64,000 bases of DNA from Ruminococcus sp. (lineage in GTDB: Bacteria; Bacillota_A; Clostridia; Oscillospirales; Ruminococcaceae). The translations under genes and the position numbers were made by a program. Every line of letters starts with the position of its first letter. Positions within the stretch are counted from its first letter, which is position 1. The stretch is from positions 28,735-92,734 of the forward strand of contig NZ_JAEEMU010000048.1 in the NCBI RefSeq assembly GCF_016283395.1, read 5' to 3'. Positions 35,342 to 44,361 of the stretch are shown here, piece by piece. The notes beneath the pieces were generated by a model. The model did no database searches. It worked only from the letters and a program-made list of their open reading frames with translations, and was not told the origin of the DNA.

Positions 35342-36895
35342 ATGTCTAACCAGCTTTGTATCGTTCTTGATTTCGGCGGTCAGTACAATCAGCTCATCGC
35401 TCGAAGAGTACGTGAGTGCGGTGTATACTGCGAGATAAAACGATTTGATACTCCTATAAGTGAGATAAAGGCTATGAAGCCTGCCGCTATCATCTTCACA
35501 GGCGGTCCCAACAGTGTTTACGATCCTGCATCTCCGCATATATCAAAGGAGATATTTGAGATAGGTGTGCCTATCCTCGGAATTTGCTACGGCTGCCAGT
35601 TAATGGCTTATACTCTCGGCGGCAAGGTTGAAAGCTGCGAAAAGAGCGAATACGGCAAGATCGAGATAGATCAGAATACAGACAGTCTTATATTTGAAAA
35701 TGTTCCCGAAAAGAGCGTTGTATGGATGAGCCATACAGACTTCGTAAGTCAGCTCCCCGAGGGCTTCAGTGTTACGGCAAAGTCTGCCGACTGTCCGTGT
35801 GCAGCTTTTGAAGCTCCCGAGAGAAAGCTCTATGCTGTACAGTTCCACCCCGAGGTAACTCACAGTGAGTACGGAAAGCAGATACTCCATAACTTCCTCT
35901 ACAATGTCTGTGGCTGCACAGGCGACTGGGTAATGGACGACTTTATCGAGAATACAGTCAAGAAGCTCCGCGATCAGATAGGTGATAAAAAGGTAATTCT
36001 CGGACTTTCGGGCGGTGTCGATTCATCAGTTGCAGCAGGTCTTCTCAGCCGTGCAGTGGGCAAGCAGCTCACCTGCGTTTTTGTAGATCAGGGACTCATG
36101 CGCAAGGACGAGGGAGACTTCGTTGAAGAGACTTTCACAAAGCTTTTTGATATGAATTTCGTCCGTGTAAACTGCAAGGATCAGTTCCTTGCTGCACTCA
36201 AAGGCGTTACAGACCCGGAGCAGAAGAGAAAGATAATCGGTACAGAGTTCTACAATGTGTTCTGGAATAAGATAAGAGAGCAGGGAACAGACGGCTTCTT
36301 TGCACAGGGTACTATCTATCCCGATCGTATCGAATCGGGCAGAGGAAATCAGGCAGGTCACGGCAGCACAGCCGTTATCAAGACTCATCATAACATGGTA
36401 AAAATGCCTGATGATATAAAGTTCGCAGGCACTATCGAGCCTCTTGCAGACCTTTTCAAGGACGAGGTAAGAGCAGTTGGTGAAAAGCTTGGAATCCCAC
36501 ATGATCTCGTATGGAGACAGCCGTTCCCTGGTCCCGGACTTGGAGTCCGTATAATCGGCGAGATAACCGAGGAAAAGATAAAGGTATTACAGGAAGCAGA
36601 CGCTGTGTTCCGTGACGAGATACGCAAGAGCGGCATCGAGGAGCAGTTAAAGCAGTTCTTTGCAGTTCTTCCTGATGTGCGTACAGTAGGCGTTATGGGC
36701 GACCACCGTACATACGACCACCTTATCGCTATCCGTGCAGTAACTACCGATGACTTCATGACGGCTGACTGGGCAAGAATACCATATGATGTACTTGCTA
36801 AGGTTTCAAACCGTCTCTGCAACGAAGTCGAGCACGTTAACAGAGTAGTGTACGATATCACTTCAAAGCCACCTGGAACTGTGGAGTGGGAATAA
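35342..36895 (+). CDS. guaA: GMP synthase (glutamine-hydrolysing)
   Basis: 517 residues from ATG at 35342, with AAGGAGG just upstream. Class I glutaminase first: [11 protein letters not shown] has the nucleophile Cys and [10 protein letters not shown] the His. The ATP pyrophosphatase domain has the P-loop [13 protein letters not shown], and the C-terminal dimer domain ends in the expected [11 protein letters not shown]. It converts XMP, glutamine and ATP to GMP, the last step of guanine nucleotide synthesis. All core residues are present, so it should be active. Confidence 0.98.
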   Translation: MSNQLCIVLDFGGQYNQLIARRVRECGVYCEIKRFDTPISEIKAMKPAAIIFTGGPNSVYDPASPHISKEIFEIGVPILGICYGCQLMAYTLGGKVESCEKSEYGKIEIDQNTDSLIFENVPEKSVVWMSHTDFVSQLPEGFSVTAKSADCPCAAFEAPERKLYAVQFHPEVTHSEYGKQILHNFLYNVCGCTGDWVMDDFIENTVKKLRDQIGDKKVILGLSGGVDSSVAAGLLSRAVGKQLTCVFVDQGLMRKDEGDFVEETFTKLFDMNFVRVNCKDQFLAALKGVTDPEQKRKIIGTEFYNVFWNKIREQGTDGFFAQGTIYPDRIESGRGNQAGHGSTAVIKTHHNMVKMPDDIKFAGTIEPLADLFKDEVRAVGEKLGIPHDLVWRQPFPGPGLGVRIIGEITEEKIKVLQEADAVFRDEIRKSGIEEQLKQFFAVLPDVRTVGVMGDHRTYDHLIAIRAVTTDDFMTADWARIPYDVLAKVSNRLCNEVEHVNRVVYDITSKPPGTVEWE

Positions 36896-36931
36896 TCGTA
36901 GATTTGATTTTTAATATTAATAGGGGGAAAT

Positions 36932-37171
36932 ATGACGATTTTAGAAAGAACAATAGAAGCTTTAAAAAATCTCGGTGGACAAGCTGCATATTCTGACATA
37001 TATCAAGAATATGCGAGATTGCTTGGAAAGAATATTGATCCTGGCGAAAAAGCTGCTATTAGAAAAGTTATTGAAGATCATTCTTCTGATTCAAGAAATT
37101 TTAAAGGCAAAAATGACATTTTTTATTCAGTTAAAGGAATAGGAAATGGTGTTTGGGGATTAAGAAAATGA
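36932..37171 (+). CDS. Small winged-helix (HARE-like) protein
   Basis: 79 residues, a single winged helix: ERTIEALKNLGGQAAYSDIYQEY, then AIRKVIEDHSSDSRNFKGK and GIGNGVWGLR. The same fold occurs as a C-terminal or separate module of restriction endonucleases and HARE-HTH proteins. Here it stands alone, without a nuclease or methylase nearby. Codon use is clearly more AT-rich than guaA before it, which hints at recent transfer. AGGGGGAA precedes the ATG. It could be a DNA-modification reader or a remnant of a restriction locus. Confidence 0.7.
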   Translation: MTILERTIEALKNLGGQAAYSDIYQEYARLLGKNIDPGEKAAIRKVIEDHSSDSRNFKGKNDIFYSVKGIGNGVWGLRK

Positions 37172-37218
37172 TTTTTAAAATAATTTGTTTTGAATGAGAT
37201 AATTATATTTGATAATAT

Positions 37219-37248
37219 AAAGAGCTGACCTTATCGGTCAGCTCTTTT
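37219..37248. terminator. Bidirectional terminator
   Basis: AAGAGCTGACC pairs with GGTCAGCTCTT over a five-base loop with a T run after it; between convergent genes. Confidence 0.9.
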
Positions 37249-37251
37249 GTT

Positions 37252-37860
37252 TTATTCGATGATCCAATCAATATAAATGGACTTGGATATGGTCTTGGTG
37301 GGGAGTTTCAGCATGGTTTCCATAGCGTTAAAGTCGTCAGCACGGCAGGCTTTTGCGATATTTCTGTATACTCCGTCAGAGGGTTGATCAAAGCGTATTT
37401 CTTCGATATCTTGTATCTTTTTACCGAGTGATGAAGCAATTATCTCAGCTTTCTCTCTTGAATTTTTTATAGCAGCATCAATTACCTGTTTTTCTTTTTC
37501 TGCTTCATCAGAAAGATAAAAACCTATGTCATATTCAACGTTTGTAAGTTCTCCGAGCAGGGAAGTGAGTTTGGAAAGAACTGCGAGATCAGCTTTAATA
37601 TTGAGAGTTATTCTTTTTGAATAATTATACGAATTCTTACAGCTGTAATCTTCATTTACAGAGTCTGAAGCAAGCTGAAAACTGTCAGGTTCGATATTTA
37701 TTTTTTCTTTCATAAGAGTAAGGAACTGCTCTGTTTTCTTTTTGCCTGACTGTATAGCTTCACCCGAAGATGCCGCATTTGCACGTATCATAATATTCAC
37801 TTCAAAGGTATCCACAGGAAAGTGCATTTCAGTTGTTCCCGTAACACTTAGCTTGCTCAT
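37252..37860 (-). CDS. SIMPL-domain (DUF541) protein
   Basis: 202 residues. The N-terminal LSVTGTTEMHFPVDTFEV and the central repeats of beta-strand plus amphipathic helix (AEKEKQVIDAAIKNSREKAEIIA) are typical of SIMPL proteins such as BP26. These form ring or channel-like oligomers, usually in the periplasm or cytoplasm, and their role is poorly known. No signal peptide is seen. The gene starts 12 bases after the lysozyme gene ends, so the two are likely cotranscribed. Confidence 0.85.
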   Translation of the reverse strand: MSKLSVTGTTEMHFPVDTFEVNIMIRANAASSGEAIQSGKKKTEQFLTLMKEKINIEPDSFQLASDSVNEDYSCKNSYNYSKRITLNIKADLAVLSKLTSLLGELTNVEYDIGFYLSDEAEKEKQVIDAAIKNSREKAEIIASSLGKKIQDIEEIRFDQPSDGVYRNIAKACRADDFNAMETMLKLPTKTISKSIYIDWIIE

Positions 37861-37872
37861 AAAAACTCTCCT

Positions 37873-39183
37873 TTATATAGGTTTATTGAGGTACTGTATA
37901 TCCATATCCACATCGCCGTTTATGCCGGGGATATGACCATAAGCACTTGCCTGCCAGATAGCGTACTCGCCGTCGTAGTCGGTCTCGTCTACGAAATGAG
38001 CCAGCCACACAGGTGTTGAACTCTTTGTCCTTTCACTCCAGATATTATTCAAGAAGTTCTTGCTGCTGTAGAGCATAGGCTTGTAGCCGTTTTTAGTGAC
38101 TTCATCAGCGAATGCGGCATAGATATCGTTTATGTCGTGTATGCTCATGCCGTACTTCTGGAAGTTTGTGAACTCCTCCCAGTCGAAAACAATAGGCATT
38201 TCAAGGCTATGACCGTCAAGCTGATCGATTATCCAGCGAACGTGTTCGCGGACTCCCTCCTCAGTGTTGTCGGTGGTGTAGAAATATACTCCCACATCGA
38301 GCCCTGCGGCTTTGGCGTTTTCCAGGTTCTGGCGGAAATAATCGTCAAGGGTTACTTGACTGTAGTAATAGCCCACACGGATAATAACAAAGCTGCACCC
38401 TGCATCGCGGACTGCGTTGAAGTCAACATCGCTCTGCCATACTGAAACGTCTATGCCGAAGCGTACGTCATCGGTGTTGTAGGTATTGATAAAGTCGCTG
38501 TAATTCACACGGGGATTGTTGTCAGTGGGTTTCGGGACTTCGTTGAGCACATTTATGTTAAGGTCCCAAGAAACGGAGTTGCCTGAGCTGTCTGTAACGG
38601 TAGCTGTGATCGGATATGAACCTACAGCATTGGGATCAACTTCGCCCTCGTATGTGAGGACAGCGTGCTTGTCGAAGTTATCGGCAAATCCAACGTAATT
38701 ATTGAGGTCAAAGTCTGTTCCGACCTTGTGATTTGGAGTCCAGCCTGCATTGATTATCATCGGTTCGGTGGTATCAATAACGCTGTACTGGAGCTTCTGT
38801 TTGAATTCGGCACCTTTGTAGATATAAGGCACTTCAACTTCAAAAACTCCCGTATCCGAGGTGTTGAGCAATACGGAACCGTCTTTCAGGTCAACGTTTC
38901 TTTCGGTTATGAAGTCCTCAAGCTTGATATCCTCGTATACTTCAACTGTATCAAGGCAGTTCATAACGAGGTCTTTGGGCGGATCTACCTTTGCAGTTGT
39001 TGTGACTGTGGTCGTGGTCTTTTTAGCGATGGTCGTAGTTTTGGCAGTAGTTGAAGAAACTGTCGAAGTTGTAACGGCAGTTTCTTTTTTTGCATCATTA
39101 TTGCTGCTGTTAACTTTTTTATCGCCGCAGCCTGTAAGCAGGCACGCAGCAAATACAGCGGTTAGTATATATTTTAATTTCAT
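37873..39183 (-). CDS. GH25 lysozyme with lipoprotein anchor and Ig-like domain
   Basis: 436 residues from ATG at 39183, chosen because GAAAGGAACC lies upstream and the product then starts with MKLKYILTAVFAACLLTGCG, a lipobox signal. A Thr/Lys-rich linker, an Ig-like region (about 75-220), then the GH25 barrel: FGIDVSVWQSDVDF at the start with the catalytic Asp, VGVYFYTTD in the middle and IVFDWEEF with Asp and Glu. GH25 enzymes hydrolyse the MurNAc-GlcNAc bond of peptidoglycan. Likely surface-anchored and used in cell-wall remodelling. The next gene is the SIMPL protein. Confidence 0.92.
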   Translation of the reverse strand: MKLKYILTAVFAACLLTGCGDKKVNSSNNDAKKETAVTTSTVSSTTAKTTTIAKKTTTTVTTTAKVDPPKDLVMNCLDTVEVYEDIKLEDFITERNVDLKDGSVLLNTSDTGVFEVEVPYIYKGAEFKQKLQYSVIDTTEPMIINAGWTPNHKVGTDFDLNNYVGFADNFDKHAVLTYEGEVDPNAVGSYPITATVTDSSGNSVSWDLNINVLNEVPKPTDNNPRVNYSDFINTYNTDDVRFGIDVSVWQSDVDFNAVRDAGCSFVIIRVGYYYSQVTLDDYFRQNLENAKAAGLDVGVYFYTTDNTEEGVREHVRWIIDQLDGHSLEMPIVFDWEEFTNFQKYGMSIHDINDIYAAFADEVTKNGYKPMLYSSKNFLNNIWSERTKSSTPVWLAHFVDETDYDGEYAIWQASAYGHIPGINGDVDMDIQYLNKPI

Positions 39184-39263
39184 ATGGTTCCTTTCAAGAA
39201 ATTTTATAATTATTATATATGTATTCATTATATCATATAAGTTTTGAAATAGCAACGATAAAC

Positions 39264-39292
39264 TTGACTTTATATGCATATTGTGCTATGAT
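39264..39292 (+). promoter_or_regulatory. Promoter of the structured leader before the amidohydrolase gene
   Basis: TTGACT at 39264-39269, 17-bp spacer, TATGAT at 39287-39292. It places the start near 39299. Confidence 0.8.
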
Positions 39293-39298
39293 AAAAAC

Positions 39299-39516
39299 AC
39301 AAACAAGGCGATAATACCGAAGAGGAAGTGATACTCCCGAAGTTATGGCTGCTGCATGAGCAGTAAGCGTATGTGTCGGAAAGTGCGGACGATCAAAATT
39401 TAATGCAACACAGGCTGCGGAAGCGGTCTTGTTCGTTATGCAAATTGATCGCTCTGCAAATATATGGGAATGTGCCGTAGAGTGATCTGCGGTTTTTATT
39501 ATTTCACGCCTTGTTT
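39299..39516 (+). ncRNA. Structured leader RNA, riboswitch or attenuator candidate
   Basis: The expected transcript begins with AAACAAGGCG (39301-39310), which pairs perfectly with CGCCTTGTTT (39507-39516) just before the ribosome binding site. Inside are several stems (GCTGC-ATGA-GCAG-type at about 39349; GATCAA with TTGATC at about 39394 and 39446) and, at 39475-39497, an intrinsic terminator. Long leader, closing stem and internal terminator are the layout of a regulated leader. I found no T-box AGGGTGGTACC, cobalamin, SAM, lysine or c-di-GMP core. 6S RNA is an alternative, as it also has a closing stem. Confidence 0.5.
39475..39497 (+). terminator. Internal terminator of the leader
   Basis: CCGTAGA pairs with TCTGCGG (one G-U) over GTGA, followed by TTTTTATT. 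It lies 37 bases before the start codon, so read-through must be controlled for expression. Confidence 0.65.
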
Positions 39517-39533
39517 ACGAAAGGAGTATTACT

Positions 39534-40292
39534 ATGATAATTGATTCACATCTTCATCTTCCCGTGGACTTCCCCGACTTTCCCTCAAAGGAAGCAGTAC
39601 TGTTGAATGAGCTGAAAAGAAACGGAGTTGAACGCGGTATCGTTATTGCCGATTCGGAGCTTGAAAGTGTTATCGGTTCGGTGCGCGACTGCGCGGAGCT
39701 TTTTTATGGCAGCGGTATTATAAGCGTTATCGCAGGGATAAGTCCGAATTTTGAATATGCTTCACAGCTTGATTACTGCCGTGAACTGCTTGAAAGCAAG
39801 CGCATAGTGGGACTTAAAGTATATACGGGACATGAGAATTTTTACTGCACAGACTCATGTCTTGCGCCTGTTTATGACCTTGCGGCGGAGTATAATGTCC
39901 CCGTGCTTTTCCACAGCGGCTGGGACAATGCTCATTATGCCGCACCGAAGCTTCTCAAAGAGCTTGCAGACAATCGTCCTGATAATGTTTTTGTGTATTG
40001 TCACTGCTATTATCCTAAGCTTGATGAGTGCTTTGAAGTGCTCAGTAGCTGCAATAATGTTTATTTTGACACTTCATCAGTGGCAGATGATGAAAAGCTG
40101 CTGCCGCAGATAAAGTCAGCACTTGAAAAGGCGATACATGAAATGCCGAAGCGGTTTATATTTGGTTCTGATTTCGGAAGCTGCCTGCAAAATGTGCATT
40201 TAAGCTTAGCTGAGAGCCTTGATCTGAACGCTGAAGAAAGAGAATTGTTCATGCACGGAAATGCTGAAAGAGTATATAAGCTATGCAGATAA
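39534..40292 (+). CDS. Amidohydrolase-2 superfamily metal hydrolase
   Basis: 252 residues, TIM-barrel. IDSHLHLPVD gives the first His-x-His, VLFHSGW and YCHCYYP later His ligands, and FGSDFGS the final Asp. Such enzymes hydrolyse or decarboxylate small molecules using one metal ion; the substrate cannot be read from the sequence. AAAGGAG lies 8 bases before the ATG. It is preceded by a long leader with an internal terminator, so it is probably regulated by transcription attenuation. Its ligand could be a hint to the substrate. Confidence 0.82.
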   Translation: MIIDSHLHLPVDFPDFPSKEAVLLNELKRNGVERGIVIADSELESVIGSVRDCAELFYGSGIISVIAGISPNFEYASQLDYCRELLESKRIVGLKVYTGHENFYCTDSCLAPVYDLAAEYNVPVLFHSGWDNAHYAAPKLLKELADNRPDNVFVYCHCYYPKLDECFEVLSSCNNVYFDTSSVADDEKLLPQIKSALEKAIHEMPKRFIFGSDFGSCLQNVHLSLAESLDLNAEERELFMHGNAERVYKLCR

Positions 40293-40317
40293 AAACGGCA
40301 GTTTATCACCGCGAGTG

Positions 40318-40346
40318 TTGCTATTTTTAGAATTATATGTTATAAT
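40318..40346 (+). promoter_or_regulatory. Promoter of the TIR-domain gene
   Basis: TTGCTA at 40318-40323, 17-bp spacer, TATAAT at 40341-40346. Confidence 0.7.
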
Positions 40347-40380
40347 TTTGTATTGAAAATACTTTAGGGAGGCGAAAAAG

Positions 40381-41460
40381 GTGTCGCCTGATGAAAAATA
40401 CGATGTGTTCATATGCTGCTGTCTGACAGATGAAAATAACTGTACAACTCCCGACAGGGAGTATGCTGACGAGATTTACGACCAGCTGACCATAGAAGGT
40501 GTCAGTGTGTATTATGCACCTGTAACCGAAGCAGATGCAGAAACTGCAATATCAGAAGCAAAGGTGTATCTTGTAATAGCTTCTGACGAGGAAAGCTTTT
40601 ATGCTGAACCGTTCAGAAGCGAATGGGGGCGATGTACTGCCGAGGCTCGCAGGAATTCCGAAAAGAGCATTATAACCTGCGTTAAGGGCATAGGTACTCA
40701 GCAGATACCGCAGGAGCTTCTTGACAATATGGTAAGGGATATATCGAGGATAGATTTTCTGACCGAGCTTATCAGGAGCGTTAAAAAGCTTACAGAGAGC
40801 AGTGACGAGGTGGGTATCAGTACTCCGCCCGAAAAGCTGCTGCGAAGGATAGAGGATTTTCTGCAAGCCGAGGATTTTGAAGCAGCAGAGGAATACTGCA
40901 AGCTTATAACAGAAGCTTCTCCTCAGAACTGGCAAGCTTATTATTATTTATTCCTTGCGGACAGAGGGCTGCGCGGTGAGAATGATCTCTTCCTTGACGA
41001 GGTGATCGACGGCTTTGCCTGCGAATATGCAGAACGCTTCGGATCAGATGTTTCCGATGATGAATACTTCCGAAATACTTTTTCAGAGATACTCGGAAAT
41101 GATATGCGCAGGGCTTTGGAGTATTCCTCAGGTGATGACAGAGTAAAGCTCGCCACATTGTATGAAAGATTTGTAAGTGCGGTACAGGACGCTGTTTTTG
41201 CCATTGAGCAGAAAGAGATAGACGGAGAAGAAAAAAAGGAGCTTGAAAAGCTCCGTATAAAGCATCAGCATGAACAGTCGGAAAGGGCGGCTATAAAGCT
41301 GAAAAAGCAGCAGATACGCACCCGTTTGCTGACATATACGGCAGTGATACTTGTCTGTCTGGCGGTGCTTGCAATAAAATTCGGATTTAAATGGGCGATA
41401 GTGCTTATCGTTATCGTAGCCGTTATAACTGTGATCTGTATCGCAGGACTTGAACAATAA
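40381..41460 (+). CDS. TIR-domain membrane protein
   Basis: 359 residues from a GTG with GGGAGG 9 bases upstream. Residues 6-145 form a TIR domain: KYDVFICCC (strand A), YADEIYDQLTIEGVSVYYAP, AKVYLVIASDE and FRSEWGRCTAEA with Glu81 where the catalytic Glu of NADase TIRs is expected. A helical, TPR-like middle part (about 150-260) and a charged coiled coil follow, and two C-terminal membrane helices (about 310-355) anchor it. TIR proteins in bacteria act in anti-phage defence or signalling by degrading NAD+. Anchoring at the C-terminus and lack of a sensor or sirtuin partner are unusual. No defence gene is next to it. Function is open. Confidence 0.75.
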   Translation: MSPDEKYDVFICCCLTDENNCTTPDREYADEIYDQLTIEGVSVYYAPVTEADAETAISEAKVYLVIASDEESFYAEPFRSEWGRCTAEARRNSEKSIITCVKGIGTQQIPQELLDNMVRDISRIDFLTELIRSVKKLTESSDEVGISTPPEKLLRRIEDFLQAEDFEAAEEYCKLITEASPQNWQAYYYLFLADRGLRGENDLFLDEVIDGFACEYAERFGSDVSDDEYFRNTFSEILGNDMRRALEYSSGDDRVKLATLYERFVSAVQDAVFAIEQKEIDGEEKKELEKLRIKHQHEQSERAAIKLKKQQIRTRLLTYTAVILVCLAVLAIKFGFKWAIVLIVIVAVITVICIAGLEQ

Positions 41461-41463
41461 AAA

Positions 41464-41513
41464 AACGCCTTTCATGGAGCATCCTCTCAGATGCCCCATG
41501 AGGGCGTATTTAT
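41464..41513. terminator. Shared terminator between convergent genes
   Basis: AACGCC...CATGG pairs with CCATGAGGGCGT around an inner GCATC/GATGC stem, followed by TATTTATTTTT on the + strand. It serves the TIR and the AraC gene. Confidence 0.75.
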
Positions 41514-42310
41514 TTTTCTTCTGTTTGTCTGAACTGTAAAGGAGTCACACCGTAAAAGCTTCCGAAGAGCTTTACAAAGTATGAAGTATTGCCGTAACCT
41601 ACATTGATGCCTACTGTCTTGACTGACATATCCGTAGTTTTCAGAAGCTCGGCAGCCTTATTGAGTCTGCTGGTTATAACGTCCTTATTGACGCTTACAC
41701 CGAAAGTTTCGGTATAAAGATGCTGAAAGCGTGAACGGCTCAGTGAGAGCTCCTTAGCCATATCGTCAATGGAATAATCTCTGCCCGGCCAGCGATATAT
41801 AGATTTTCTTATCCAGAGAAGCTTTTCGGAGTATATTCCCTCGGGACGGTCATGATTAGCTTCCTTCTGCATAAGCTTTTCCGATATCTTGTACATAAGG
41901 AGACGGAAATAGAGATCAATAGCCTTTTCCCTGAAAGGATCGGAGGAGTAGTGCTCGAAGCACATACTGCGCATCATTGATGACATATCTGTTATATCTG
42001 ATATATCAACAGGACGGTCAAGTGGGATATTGAGCTCATTGAGCATTTCCTGTTCACTTTCATCGGGCATGAAATGCATCCAGTCATCGAAATATTCGTT
42101 GCTTGCAGGAAAATAATATTGTGGAGTATTTGGTCGGTATAATATAAAAGAGTGAGCGGAAGTGCGTACATCTTTTCTTCCGATCCTGAAGTGAGCCGGC
42201 GTTTTTACTATCAGCAGAAGCCAGCTTTCTGTTCCGTCAGGTCTGTTTATACAGAAGCTGCGATCATGTCTGTGATTGTAGCCGATTTCAAACATTTTCA
42301 AGTTTTTCAT
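41510..42310 (-). CDS. AraC-family transcriptional regulator
   Basis: 266 residues. An N-terminal cupin-like ligand domain (VRTSAHSFILYRPNTPQYYF) and a C-terminal double helix-turn-helix: DYSIDDMAKELSLSRSRFQHLYTE and MSVKTVGINVGYGNTSYFVKLF, ending in GVTPLQFRQ. Start is ambiguous: ATG at 42310 touches GGAGG directly, while TTG at 42301 has better spacing. AraC regulators of this size commonly respond to sugars. No sugar operon is adjacent, so the target is unknown. Confidence 0.88.
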   Translation of the reverse strand: MKNLKMFEIGYNHRHDRSFCINRPDGTESWLLLIVKTPAHFRIGRKDVRTSAHSFILYRPNTPQYYFPASNEYFDDWMHFMPDESEQEMLNELNIPLDRPVDISDITDMSSMMRSMCFEHYSSDPFREKAIDLYFRLLMYKISEKLMQKEANHDRPEGIYSEKLLWIRKSIYRWPGRDYSIDDMAKELSLSRSRFQHLYTETFGVSVNKDVITSRLNKAAELLKTTDMSVKTVGINVGYGNTSYFVKLFGSFYGVTPLQFRQTEEK

Positions 42311-42337
42311 CCTCCAAAAGCCAAAATCATACTATTA

Positions 42338-42366
42338 TTATAACATAGCAAAGATAATAGTGTCAA
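42338..42366 (-). promoter_or_regulatory. Promoter of the AraC gene
   Basis: Minus strand: TTGACA (42366-42361), 17-bp spacer, TATAAT (42343-42338). Between here and 42539 I see no gene. Confidence 0.75.
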
Positions 42367-42539
42367 TAAAAAGCAGCACGAAAGTGATATATAAATATAT
42401 GATTTCCCGATAGTTGATATTAGATACACAATATGATATGTATGCGTCTCCTTACCTATTATAAAGGGGAGCATTTGCGAGGGGGAAAACTGCATTTATT
42501 AAAAATTTGTTAAATTCATGTTGAATTTCGACATATTTA

Positions 42540-42568
42540 TTGCAAAATAAAGAAACATATGGTATAAT
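42540..42568 (+). promoter_or_regulatory. Promoter of the GGDEF gene
   Basis: TTGCAA at 42540-42545, 17-bp spacer, TATAAT at 42563-42568. Confidence 0.7.
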
Positions 42569-42631
42569 AATAACAGATACTTCTGATATTTCGGTCATAT
42601 AGATCAAAAGTAAGTAAGGGGGGCTTCTTCT

Positions 42632-44053
42632 ATGGATTTTCAGGCATTTGTTGACAGTATACCTACAGCGACCTGCGTTATTTCTGTTGATAAATATGAA
42701 AACGGTTCTTACGGAAATATACGCTTAGTTACAGGTAATCGTCCATATATTGACAGTATCGAAAGACCTGCCGAGAATGTTGAGATGCTTACAAGGAAGT
42801 TCGTTCCAAACAGTGAATATACAAATTATCTTAACCGTGATCTTAATTTTGAGGATTCGGTTTACAGAGCAGCGATACAGAAGAAGTGTATCCATGCTTA
42901 TGCGCATCCTGCACGTTTTGATGTATGGTTCAATATGTCGTTCCTGCCGCTGTGTCCCGATAATGGCAATACCTGTTATTGTGCGTACATTATGGAGATA
43001 AACTTCAAGCCCGATGCAAAGCGTATGTCGAATATCTCTTCGGAGATAGCCACGGCAGTCCTCGAGACCTGTATAAAACTCAGGAGCGTTGAAAACTTTC
43101 AGGAGACTATGGACTCAATATGTATGGATATCCGAGATCTTTGTGATTCAGAGCATTGCTGTATCCTTATGATGGATAACGAAAAGCGAAAATGTTCAGT
43201 GCTTTGCGAGGCTTTATCGAATGATACAAAGCTTGTATCTATGAATGAGTACTTAGATGACTTCTATGATATTGCGGAAACGTGGACGGATACCATAGCA
43301 GGCAGCAACTGCCTTATCGTAAAGAATGAACATGACATGGAAGTAGTCAAAGAGCGTAATCCTGTATGGCATGATTCGATTACAAGTGCGGGCGGAAAGA
43401 CTATCGTACTGTTCCCGCTTAAATTCAAAGGCGAGCTACTTGGATATATCTGGGCTCTCAATTTCAGTTCGGATGTTGCTGATACCATTAAGGAGACGCT
43501 TGAGCTTACATCATTTATCCTTGCGTCTGAGCTTTACAGCTATCGTATGATGGACAAGCTCCATATTCTCAGCTCCACTGATATGCTTACGGGTGTTATG
43601 AACCGTAACGAGATGAACAATTATATCGATTCTTTGACAAAGAAATGCTCGAAAAAGTCTGTGGGAGTTATTTTTGCTGACCTTAACGGTCTGAAAAGCG
43701 TGAATGACGATATTGGACACGAAGCAGGCGATAAGCTTCTGAAAGATGCTGCAAGCGCATTGCGAGATGTATTTGCTGTACATGAGATATTCAGAGCAGG
43801 CGGCGATGAGTTTACAGTTATACTTATAAATGTGACGGAAAACGAGCTCGATGAAAAGGTCGAAAAACTCCGAACAGTATCAAAGAATTACACTGATCTC
43901 GTGTTTGCTATTGGTGCAGCATATGAGAGTGACGCGGTAAACGTTCGTACCGCTCTGCAAAATGCAGATAAGCTCATGTATGAGGACAAGAAACGTTACT
44001 ATGATCTGCACCCCGAGAAAAAGCGCGGAGTTATTGATAAAAGAAACGGATAA
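42632..44053 (+). CDS. GGDEF-domain diguanylate cyclase
   Basis: 473 residues, no membrane segment. An N-terminal PAS-like part (1-125) and a GAF-like part (about 140-300) precede the cyclase domain: STDMLTGVMNRN, ADLNGLKSVND and the intact signature AGGDEF near 390. An RxxD inhibitory site five residues before the signature is not seen, so product inhibition is unlikely. It should make c-di-GMP from two GTP in response to a small ligand or redox signal. AGGGGGGC precedes the ATG. The other c-di-GMP-type protein is the degenerate EAL protein at 4021. Confidence 0.9.
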   Translation: MDFQAFVDSIPTATCVISVDKYENGSYGNIRLVTGNRPYIDSIERPAENVEMLTRKFVPNSEYTNYLNRDLNFEDSVYRAAIQKKCIHAYAHPARFDVWFNMSFLPLCPDNGNTCYCAYIMEINFKPDAKRMSNISSEIATAVLETCIKLRSVENFQETMDSICMDIRDLCDSEHCCILMMDNEKRKCSVLCEALSNDTKLVSMNEYLDDFYDIAETWTDTIAGSNCLIVKNEHDMEVVKERNPVWHDSITSAGGKTIVLFPLKFKGELLGYIWALNFSSDVADTIKETLELTSFILASELYSYRMMDKLHILSSTDMLTGVMNRNEMNNYIDSLTKKCSKKSVGVIFADLNGLKSVNDDIGHEAGDKLLKDAASALRDVFAVHEIFRAGGDEFTVILINVTENELDEKVEKLRTVSKNYTDLVFAIGAAYESDAVNVRTALQNADKLMYEDKKRYYDLHPEKKRGVIDKRNG

Positions 44054-44079
44054 ATCAAAAGGCTTCTGCGTTTAACAGT

Positions 44080-44112
44080 GATGCTTATATGGAAGTTTAT
44101 ATTAATTTATGG
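44080..44112. repeat. Partial copy of the AT-rich end of the long dispersed repeat
   Basis: CTTATAT-x-x-AAGTTTATATTAATTTAT is shared with the end of the repeat at 24178. Only this piece is present, between the GGDEF gene and a terminator. Confidence 0.5.
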
Positions 44113-44160
44113 AGCAAGCTACATAAGTATTTAACAAAGACATTTTTACAGCTAATTAGC

Positions 44161-44200
44161 AAAAAAGCAGATAGGCTTGCATAGTCTACCTGCTTTTTGT
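44161..44200 (+). terminator. Intrinsic terminator after the GGDEF gene
   Basis: AAAAAGCAG-x-TAG pairs with CTA-x-CTGCTTTTT, followed by GTTAT. Stem is imperfect but long. Confidence 0.7.
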
Positions 44201-44253
44201 TATATTCCTTATGTAAGTATACAATTCGCAACGCGTAATTTATAATTAAAGTG

Positions 44254-44320
44254 CCGTAAGCGATGTACAATTATCATTTTGGATAAGAGAGAGCGAGCTT
44301 GTGAGCGTCAACGCTGCGCG
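44254..44320. repeat. Dispersed repeat (CCGTAAGCG / GAGCGAGC type)
   Basis: GCCGTAAGCGATGTACAATTA followed after 18 bases by GAGCGAGCTTGTGAGCG, as at 12549 and, less well, 61317. No coding capacity. Confidence 0.6.
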
Positions 44321-44361
44321 GGCTCTGTGCTTAAAGCTTCTTATAGTTTCAAATCTTGTAT

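Noticed and set aside
39299..39516. T-box leader
   Set aside because: The AGGGTGGTACC antiterminator sequence and the AGAGA/GGTGG stem I motifs are absent, and the downstream gene is not an aminoacylation or amino-acid gene.
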